Of a stretch of 10,551 nt of DNA, positions 5,450-10,551 are shown in pieces. The notes under the pieces are model-generated. The model was not told where the DNA came from and did no database searches. It saw nothing but the letters and a program-made list of their open reading frames with translations. Every line of letters begins with the position of its first letter. Position 1 is the stretch's first letter. Position numbers and translations under genes: made by a program. Source of the DNA: DASZMJ01 sp035551935 (GTDB lineage: Bacteria > Planctomycetota > Planctomycetia > Isosphaerales > Isosphaeraceae); NCBI GenBank assembly GCA_035551935.1, contig DASZMJ010000462.1, positions 1 to 10,551 of the forward strand. The letters run 5' to 3'.

Positions 5450-7030
5450 TCAATCCGCACTCGTCCCTTTTCCGCGGCGCCGGGAGGCGTGGGCGTCGTC
5501 GGGGAGGCGGAGCAGGGCGCCGACGGGGGCGCGGGGGGGATCGGTGAGGAGGTCGGGGTTGAGGTCGACGAGGTCCTGCTCGCGGAGGGGGTCGCCGAGG
5601 TAGTCGCGGGCGATGGTGCGGAGGTTCTCGCCGGCGCGGACGCGGTGGGTGGGGTGGTCGAGTCGCGACCACGACTTCGGGGCGGGACGCTCGTCCTCGA
5701 GGATGGCCGTCGGCGTCGGCCGGACGGCGACGACCGGCGGGGGCTCGTCGTCGGCCGATCGGGCGCGGCCGGCGGGCTTCGAGCGGCCGGCGGCGCGGCT
5801 CGCGGGCTCGATGAGGGCCGGGTCGAGGGCCTCGGGCATCGGCACCTGGATCGTCATGCCGACCTCGAGCGCCTCGGGCGTCGCCACCTGGTCGCGATTG
5901 GCCGCCCAGAGGGCCTTGTAGAACCGTCCCGAGCCGTAATAGGTCTTCGCGAGCGTCCAGAAGTTTTCGCCGCGCCGGACCTTGTGCCGGATCGGCCCGC
6001 CGTCGTCGACGGCGCCGGGGCCTTCCAGGCGGCTGGGCACCGGCGTAGTCGCAGGCTCGACGCGCGGCTCCTGGCGGGCCGAGGACCGCCGGTTCGGCAG
6101 CGTGACCCAGCCCCCCGCGGGCTCGATGGCGACGGTCGCGGGCTCGATGGCCGCCGGGGCGGGCAACTCGCGCGGCGTGGGGGCCGTCTGCGGAGGCATG
6201 GCCGACGGCGCCGGGGCCTGAGCCACGGTCGGATTCGGAACCGGGTCCTCCTTGGGCGTCCGGGCGACGGCGGGAGGGACGACGACCGGGTCCGGGGTCG
6301 GGAGGGGTGCGAGCGGTTCGTCCACTTTCGGCTCGGCCACCGGCGTTGCGGCCACGTCCTGGGGCTTCGGCTCCGGCTTCGACTCGACCACGGACTCCGG
6401 GGCGGGATCGGCGATCGTGGGGTCGAGCTTGCTCGTCTCGGGGGCCGTCTTGTCCTCGCGCTTCGTGTCGAGGCTCGTCACTTCCACGGCCCTCGATTCC
6501 TCCTTGGTCGTCTCGACGATCGCCGGGACGGGATTGGCGGCGGGGGGGGTGACGGCCGGCTCGGGCGTCGGGTCGTCGCCGTGGGGCTTCGTGGAGTCGT
6601 GGTCGGCCGGGGCAGGGGGGTGGTCGACGACCTTGACCTCATCCTTCGCCTTCTCCGACCGCGGCTTGACGACGGGCGCGGGGACCGGCGGGGCCTCGGC
6701 CACGGAGCGCGGGGGGGTCGCGGAGGGGGTCCGGGGCGGGATCTGGGCGACGGCCGGGCTGCGTGGCGCGTTCTCGGGCTTGGCCTGGGCGGTCGCATCG
6801 GTCTTGGTCTTGGTCGCACCGCCCCGGAGGCGGTTGGCGACGAAGACGCCGACGAGGGTCGTCGCCGACAACGCCACCGCCAGGGCGATCCGCTTCTCCC
6901 GGCCGAAGGCGGGCCGTCGGGCCGGCCCCGCCGCGGGGGCGGGCTCGGGAGGCGGCTCGGCCGGGGGGCTCGCGACCGGGCCGGGGATCGAATCATCGAC
7001 GGCGACGGGGTTCAGGATGGGTTCGGACAT
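5450..7030 (-). CDS. Membrane-anchored, proline-rich protein with two LysM domains
   Basis: The protein has 526 residues from the ATG at 7030, supported by GAGGG 10 nt upstream inside the end of rsmH. A short Pro-rich cytoplasmic tail is followed by one membrane helix (about 48-66, RIALAVALSATTLVGVFVAN). Next comes a long low-complexity region rich in Pro, Ala, Thr, Glu and Lys (about 70-345), then two LysM-like domains: about 347-398 (HKVRRGENFWTLAKTYYG) and about 461-511 (HRVRAGENLRTIARDYLG). LysM domains bind N-acetylglucosamine-containing glycans such as peptidoglycan. The topology suggests that the linker spans the periplasm to reach the wall. No catalytic domain is seen. The start overlaps rsmH by 19 bp, so translation is probably coupled. 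In the classical dcw cluster this slot holds ftsL. The linker's rich GC content explains the long open frames on the opposite strand. Confidence 0.88.
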   Translation of the reverse strand: MSEPILNPVAVDDSIPGPVASPPAEPPPEPAPAAGPARRPAFGREKRIALAVALSATTLVGVFVANRLRGGATKTKTDATAQAKPENAPRSPAVAQIPPRTPSATPPRSVAEAPPVPAPVVKPRSEKAKDEVKVVDHPPAPADHDSTKPHGDDPTPEPAVTPPAANPVPAIVETTKEESRAVEVTSLDTKREDKTAPETSKLDPTIADPAPESVVESKPEPKPQDVAATPVAEPKVDEPLAPLPTPDPVVVPPAVARTPKEDPVPNPTVAQAPAPSAMPPQTAPTPRELPAPAAIEPATVAIEPAGGWVTLPNRRSSARQEPRVEPATTPVPSRLEGPGAVDDGGPIRHKVRRGENFWTLAKTYYGSGRFYKALWAANRDQVATPEALEVGMTIQVPMPEALDPALIEPASRAAGRSKPAGRARSADDEPPPVVAVRPTPTAILEDERPAPKSWSRLDHPTHRVRAGENLRTIARDYLGDPLREQDLVDLNPDLLTDPPRAPVGALLRLPDDAHASRRRGKGTSAD

Positions 7031-7923
7031 CGCTCGGCGACCCTCAGTTTCGCGCTCCGGGCGCGGGGATTGGTCCGGACTTCCTCGGCCGTCGCCGTGA
7101 TCGGCTTGCGGGTCACGACCGTCCACCTCGGGTCGTTGCGGAAGGCCCACTTCACCCGCCGGTCTTCCAGCGAATGGAAGCTGATGATCGCCGCCCGGCC
7201 GCCGATCTTGAGCAGGTCGGGCAGGGCCACGAGGGTCGCGTCGAGGTGCCCGAGCTCGTCGTTGACGGCGATCCGCAACGCCTGGAAGACCCGCGTCGCC
7301 GGGTCGATCGGGCCCCACTTGCCGGGGATGCTCCGGCGGACGATGTCGGCCAGCTCGGTGGTCGTCTCGATCCGGCCCGCCTTGCGCGCCTCGACGACCC
7401 GGCGCGCCACGCGGCGGCTGTGCCGCTCCTCGCCGAGCTGGAAGAAGAGGTCCGCCAAGTCCTTCTCGCTCCAGGAATGGACGATGTCGGCCGCCGTCAG
7501 CCGCTGGTCCGGGTCGAACCGCATGTCGAGGGGGCCTTCGCGGGCGAAGCTGAAGCCGCGGCCGGCCCACGCGAGCTGGTCGGACGAGAGGCCCAGGTCG
7601 AGCACGACGCCGTCCACGCGATCGATCCCCAACTCGTCGAGGACGTCCCTCATCTCTCGGTACGACCCCCGGACCAAGGTCACGGGAAGTCCCTCTGTCG
7701 CCTTCGCGGCCAGGTCGAGCATCGCCGGGTCGCGGTCGATCGCGACGACCCGCCCCGACGCCCCGACCCGGCTCGCCAGGGCCGCCGCGTGACCGCCGGC
7801 CCCGGCCGTCCCGTCGACGATCACCGACCCCTCGCGCGGCGACAGGCCCGCGACCACCTCGTCCAGCAGGACGGGCCGATGGACCGGGCTCAACGGGGCG
7901 GGATCGTCGGCGCTGGCGGACAC
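7012..7923 (-). CDS. rsmH: 16S rRNA (cytosine(1402)-N(4))-methyltransferase RsmH
   Basis: This 303-residue protein is of normal length for RsmH (MraW), which methylates N4 of C1402 in the 16S rRNA decoding centre using S-adenosylmethionine. Family motifs are all visible: HRPVLLDEV (15-23), the SAM-binding DGTAGAGGHA (37-46), AIDRDPAML (61-69), LDLGLSSDQL (108-117), GPLDMRFD (130-137), ISFHSLEDRRVK (247-258) and NPRARSAKLRVAER (285-298). The start is GTG at 7923. No clear Shine-Dalgarno sequence precedes it, but no better start lies before the HRPVLL motif. A good promoter is about 60 bp upstream. Downstream it overlaps the LysM gene by 19 bp. No mraZ lies upstream and no fts or mur gene follows, so the usual division-and-wall cluster is broken up here. 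Confidence 0.97.
   Translation of the reverse strand: MSASADDPAPLSPVHRPVLLDEVVAGLSPREGSVIVDGTAGAGGHAAALASRVGASGRVVAIDRDPAMLDLAAKATEGLPVTLVRGSYREMRDVLDELGIDRVDGVVLDLGLSSDQLAWAGRGFSFAREGPLDMRFDPDQRLTAADIVHSWSEKDLADLFFQLGEERHSRRVARRVVEARKAGRIETTTELADIVRRSIPGKWGPIDPATRVFQALRIAVNDELGHLDATLVALPDLLKIGGRAAIISFHSLEDRRVKWAFRNDPRWTVVTRKPITATAEEVRTNPRARSAKLRVAERCPNPS
7041..7045 (-). promoter_or_regulatory. Ribosome binding site of the LysM gene, inside rsmH
   Basis: GAGGG on the minus strand lies 10 nt before the ATG at 7030, within the last codons of rsmH. It decides the start of the LysM gene, whose frame stays open upstream to 7570, and suggests coupled translation. Confidence 0.5.
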
Positions 7924-7981
7924 GGCCGGCCTGTATCGGAGAAGGGAGCGGGGACCCGGAGAGGATGTGATCCTTTCGGCG

Positions 7982-8009
7982 ACTCTAACGGGACGGCCGG
8001 TCCTGTCAA
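7982..8009 (-). promoter_or_regulatory. Sigma-70-like promoter of rsmH
   Basis: The minus strand has a perfect TTGACA (8009-8004), a 16-bp spacer and TAGAGT (7987-7982, four of six consensus bases). Transcription would start near 7975, giving a leader of about 50 nt before the GTG at 7923. The leader contains GGAT-CAC-ATCC, a small hairpin. A 10-bp palindrome GGTCGCGACC (8032-8041) lies upstream of the -35. The 169-bp gap between the glycosyltransferase stop and rsmH is consistent with an independent transcription unit. Confidence 0.65.
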
Positions 8010-8092
8010 GGGCAACGGCCGACTGGGCGAGGGTCGCGACCGAGCGGAATCTGCCTTTCCCTGGATCGGTTGTTCGGCGGGCCCAGGTTGAG

Positions 8093-9304
8093 TCAAGGCA
8101 TCGTCTCCCCCGGCATTTCCAGGCCGAGCACGCCCGCCCAGAGGCGTTCGTAGGCGTCCACGACCGTTCGGGGCGAAGCGAGGGCCTCGACCCGCGCCCG
8201 ACCCGCCGCGCCGAACGCGGCGCGGCGACTGGCGTCGCTCGCCGCGTCGAGCAACGCCGCGGCCAATCCCCCGGCGTCCCCCGGCGCGACCAGCCAGCCG
8301 GTCCGGCCGGGCTCGACCAGCTCGGTCGTCCCCTCGACCGCCGTCGCCACCACCGCCCGACGCGCCGCCATCGCCTCCAGGACCACGTTCGGCATCCCCT
8401 CCCAGAGCGACGGCAAGACCACCACGTCGGACCCCTTCAACAACCCCGGCACGTCCCCCCGACGGCCGAGCCAGTGGACGCGATTTCGGAGCAAATCGTC
8501 CATGTTCGTTCGTTCTCTCAATGCATTACCTTCGGCTCCGTCGCCGACGATCGCGAGGTGCCAGTCCGGGCGCGAGCGGACGACGATCGCGGCGGCGTCG
8601 AGCAGGACCGAGACCCCCTTCTGCCGGTCGAGCCGGCCGACGAAGACGGCGACGTGCGACTCGTCCGGCACGCCGAACGTCCCCCTCGCGACCGGCTCGG
8701 CGCGGTCGATGGGGGCCGGGTCGACGCCGTTGGGGATGACCGTCAGGCGGTCGGCCGGCAGGCCGGCGACGTCGCGCGCGAACGACCGCACCCCCTCCGA
8801 GACGCAGACCGACCCGCACGCCATCCCGATCGTGGCCCGATCGATCCACGAGTGCCACCGCTTGCCCCGCTCCGCCACCCTCAGGCCGCCGACGACCCAG
8901 GGCCTGCCGGCGAATGGGGCGGCCAGCCGGGCGGCGATGTTGGCATGGAAGAGGAAGCTCTGCACGAGCGCGGGCTGGATCTCCCGGAACGCCTTCGTCA
9001 ACCGCGCGACCGCCCCGATCGGCCGCGTCCGGTCGACGCCGAGGCAACGCGTCTCGATCCCCGCGCCCCTCAACGGGCCGGCCAGCTCCCCCTCCGGCCC
9101 CAGGCCGATGACGGCCGGCTCCCAACGACCTCGATCGAGGCCCGTCGCCAACGCCACCAGTGCCTTCTCGGCGCCGCCGACGTCCAGCTCCGTGATCACC
9201 AGGGCCACCCGCACCGGCCGTTCCGGCCAGGGGCGTCGCGTCGCGGTCGCGAGTCGTCGGGCGAGGGCTTGCACGTCACCGAGGGTTTGCGGGAGGATTT
9301 CCAC
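8093..9304 (-). CDS. Family 4 (GT-B fold) glycosyltransferase
   Basis: From a GTG at 9304 the protein has 403 residues. It transfers a sugar from a nucleotide donor, probably to a cell-surface glycan or lipid acceptor at the inner face of the membrane. The N-terminal acceptor domain starts VRVALVITELDVGGAEKAL (31-49) with the usual GGAE loop. The C-terminal donor domain shows VIPNGVD (189-195), AVFVGRLDRQKG (219-230), LAIVGDGAEG (250-259) and the E-x7-E motif in EGMPNVVLE (302-310). The start is uncertain: the frame continues to a TTG at 9370 inside the inverted repeat, and a GTG at 9274 is also possible. The repeat-derived extension was rejected because it reads repeat sequence. A GAGGAG is seen at 9327-9322, but it is 17 nt from the GTG at 9304, too far for a normal site. 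No neighbouring surface-glycan genes are present to reveal the product. Confidence 0.9.
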   Translation of the reverse strand: MEILPQTLGDVQALARRLATATRRPWPERPVRVALVITELDVGGAEKALVALATGLDRGRWEPAVIGLGPEGELAGPLRGAGIETRCLGVDRTRPIGAVARLTKAFREIQPALVQSFLFHANIAARLAAPFAGRPWVVGGLRVAERGKRWHSWIDRATIGMACGSVCVSEGVRSFARDVAGLPADRLTVIPNGVDPAPIDRAEPVARGTFGVPDESHVAVFVGRLDRQKGVSVLLDAAAIVVRSRPDWHLAIVGDGAEGNALRERTNMDDLLRNRVHWLGRRGDVPGLLKGSDVVVLPSLWEGMPNVVLEAMAARRAVVATAVEGTTELVEPGRTGWLVAPGDAGGLAAALLDAASDASRRAAFGAAGRARVEALASPRTVVDAYERLWAGVLGLEMPGETMP

Positions 9305-9324
9305 ACGGAGCCGTGTATTGTCTC

Positions 9325-9401
9325 CTCTTCGTAACCCGACGCGCAAGCGAGGGTCTTCCTTTGAAAACAAGACCCTCGCTTGCGCGTCGGGTTAGGAAGA
9401 G
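9325..9401. repeat. Inverted repeat 3 (33-bp arms), a different intergenic repeat family
   Basis: Arms 9325-9357 and 9369-9401 pair at 32 of 33 positions (mismatch 9331/9395) around an 11-nt loop. Within each arm ACCC, CGC, a GCAA tetraloop, GCG and GGGT (9334-9354) give a smaller bulged hairpin. The core AACCCGACGCGCAAGCGAGG resembles repeats I recall as frequent in planctomycete intergenic DNA; this was not checked by a search. It lies between divergent starts, 20 bp from the glycosyltransferase GTG and 53 bp from the queA GTG. Reading frames from both genes run into it. Confidence 0.9.
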
Positions 9402-9454
9402 ACGGCCTCCACCCCCCATCATTCTCGCGGAACCCGCCCGGCGGGGCCAGTGAC

Positions 9455-10483
9455 GTGCGGACGAATGCGTTCGATTTCGAGCTGCCGGCAGACCGGATCG
9501 CGCAGAGCCCCGCGGAGCCGAGGGACCGGGCGCGGCTGATGGTCGTGAGGCGAACCACCGGGACGTGGGAACACCGCGTCTTCGCCGAGCTGCCGGTATT
9601 GCTCAAGCCGGGGGACGTGCTCGTCCGCAATGTGACGAAGGTCGTGCCGGCGCGATTGGTCGGCCGTCGTGAGGCGACGGGCGGGAAGTGGGAGGGGCTG
9701 TACCTGCGGACCCGGGCCGACGGGTCGTGGGAGATGCTCGCCACCACGCGCGGGCGGCCGGCCGCCGGCGAGCGGGTGGTCGTCGGCGAGGGGTTGATGC
9801 TCCGGCTCGTCGAGAAGTGCGACGGCGGCCGCTGGGTCGTCCGGCCCGAGGCGGCAGGGTCGGCGCCGGCGTTGCTCGAGGCGCACGGGCAGGTGCCGTT
9901 GCCGCCGTATATCCGCAAGGGGCGCGAGGGCCCGGGGGATCGGTCGAGCTACCAGACCGTCTACGCCCGCGAGCCCGGCGCCGTGGCGGCGCCGACGGCG
10001 GGCCTCCACTTCACCGAGGCCGTCTTCGACGCCCTGGAAACGCGGGGGATCGGCCGGGTCGATTGCACGTTGCACGTCGGGCTCGGCACGTTCCGGCCGA
10101 TCGAGGCCGAGGAGATCGAGGACCACACGCTGCATCCCGAGTGGGGCGAGCTGTCGGCCGGGGCGGTCGCCACCCTGGCCGAGCGTCGGGCGCGCGGCGG
10201 TCGGGTCGTCGCCGTCGGCACGACGTCGGCCCGGGTGCTGGAGACGGCGGCGCTCGGCGGCGAGTTGCGGCCGTTCGTCGGCGAGACGGCCCTCTACCTC
10301 CGCCCCGGCCACGCCTTCCGCGGCCTCGACGCGCTGTTGACCAACTTCCACCTGCCCCGCAGTAGCCTGCTCGTGCTCGTCGCCGCCCTCGCCGGCCTCG
10401 ACCTCGTCCGCGACGCCTACGCCGAGGCCGTCCGCGAGGGCTATCGATTCTACAGCTACGGGGACGCGATGCTCATTCTTTGA
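9455..10483 (+). CDS. queA: S-adenosylmethionine:tRNA ribosyltransferase-isomerase QueA
   Basis: This 342-residue cytoplasmic enzyme moves the ribosyl part of S-adenosylmethionine onto the 7-aminomethyl-7-deazaguanine already in the tRNA wobble position, making epoxyqueuosine. The start was placed at GTG 9455 because FDFELPADRIAQ (6-17) matches the usual QueA N-terminus. The frame extends upstream to a TTG at 9380, but that lies in the inverted repeat. Family signatures include PADRIAQSPAEPRDRARLMV (11-30), VRNVTKVVPARLVG (57-70), AAPTAGLHFT (178-187), LHVGLGTFRPI (206-216), IEDHTLHPEW (221-230), VGTTSARVLE (254-263), LLTNFHLPRSSLL (294-306) and YRFYSYGDAMLI (330-341). Length is normal and the gene is complete. 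A weak GGCGGGG lies upstream, partly in a small hairpin (9433-9445). No other queuosine gene is in the window. Confidence 0.97.
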   Translation: MRTNAFDFELPADRIAQSPAEPRDRARLMVVRRTTGTWEHRVFAELPVLLKPGDVLVRNVTKVVPARLVGRREATGGKWEGLYLRTRADGSWEMLATTRGRPAAGERVVVGEGLMLRLVEKCDGGRWVVRPEAAGSAPALLEAHGQVPLPPYIRKGREGPGDRSSYQTVYAREPGAVAAPTAGLHFTEAVFDALETRGIGRVDCTLHVGLGTFRPIEAEEIEDHTLHPEWGELSAGAVATLAERRARGGRVVAVGTTSARVLETAALGGELRPFVGETALYLRPGHAFRGLDALLTNFHLPRSSLLVLVAALAGLDLVRDAYAEAVREGYRFYSYGDAMLIL

Positions 10484-10496
10484 AGAAGGTATTCAC

Positions 10497-10523
10497 CGCG
10501 GAGATCGCGGAGGACGCGGAGAA
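10497..10523. repeat. Three tandem 9-bp units, likely part of a dispersed repeat
   Basis: CGCGGAGAT, CGCGGAGGA and CGCGGAGAA follow one another directly 13 bp after the queA stop, then the sequence turns AT-rich (gaaatatagataaatagaat). The 9-bp GGAG-type periodicity preceded by ttcac resembles dispersed 'accgcggag' intergenic repeats that I recall from planctomycete genomes. The element probably continues past the window edge. Confidence 0.6.
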
Positions 10524-10551
10524 GAGATGGAAATATAGATAAATAGAATCT

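Noticed and set aside
7031..7570. N-terminal extension of the LysM protein into rsmH
   Set aside because: It would overlap most of the C-terminal half of rsmH in another frame; the ATG at 7030 has a suitable binding site and a sensible membrane topology.
5489..7792. Plus-strand open frame of 767 codons opposite the LysM gene and rsmH
   Set aside because: Low-complexity Gly/Arg/Asp-rich translation produced by the complement of the Pro-rich linker; rsmH motifs on the other strand are unmistakable.
9304..9370. N-terminal extension of the glycosyltransferase to a TTG at 9370
   Set aside because: The extra residues are the translation of the inverted repeat and are not expected in the family; conservation should start near VRVALVITE.
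2587..9401. CRISPR array or tandem array formed by the three inverted repeats
   Set aside because: The repeats are kilobases apart, differ in sequence, have no regular spacers and no cas genes nearby.
9380..9454. N-terminal extension of QueA to a TTG at 9380
   Set aside because: It starts inside the repeat, and the typical QueA N-terminus begins at the GTG at 9455.

Overview
The window looks like chromosomal DNA from a high-GC planctomycete, most plausibly of the Isosphaeraceae type. This is inferred from four things: the strong GC bias at third codon positions, the mix of exported PQQ-like propeller, WD40 and Tat-signal proteins, a LysM membrane protein directly behind rsmH, and intergenic inverted repeats of the kind common in planctomycete genomes. 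No taxonomic marker gene proves it. No rRNA, tRNA, CRISPR array, integrase or transposase gene is visible.

Layout from left to right. (1) 1-498, minus strand: the N-terminal part of a multi-pass membrane protein, cut by the window edge. (2) 499-732: a divergent control region with a TATAAT box for the minus-strand gene, an 18-bp palindrome and a leader hairpin before the plus-strand gene. (3) 733-2565, plus: an exported PQQ-type beta-propeller protein. (4) 2587-2653: a perfect 29-bp inverted repeat between convergent genes. (5) 2664-5290, minus: a Tat-exported deacetylase-like protein followed after 41 bp by an exported seven-repeat WD40 protein, a likely two-gene operon. (6) 5373-5446: a second perfect inverted repeat (31 bp). 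(7) 5450-7923, minus: rsmH overlapping a membrane-anchored, proline-rich, two-LysM protein, driven by a good sigma-70-like promoter at 7982-8009. (8) 8093-9304, minus: a family 4 glycosyltransferase. (9) 9325-9401: a third inverted repeat, of a different family, lying between divergent starts. (10) 9455-10483, plus: queA. (11) 10497-10523: a 9-bp triplicated repeat near the right edge.

The genes do not form one pathway. They mix housekeeping RNA modification (rsmH for 16S rRNA, queA for tRNA queuosine) with envelope functions (LysM protein, glycosyltransferase, deacetylase-like protein, exported propellers).

The most interesting signal is between the genes. The elements at 2587-2653 and 5373-5446 have different sequences but the same design: two inverted copies of a unit made of a GTAG foot followed by a 7-bp stem with a 3-nt loop, the GTAG feet pointing outward. 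The two units differ at three stem positions, and every difference is compensated on the other side of the stem. This is the architecture of REP doublets (REPINs) mobilised by RAYT (TnpA-REP) transposases, so the two appear to be diverged members of one such family. All gene functions rest on motif reading alone, since no searches could be run.
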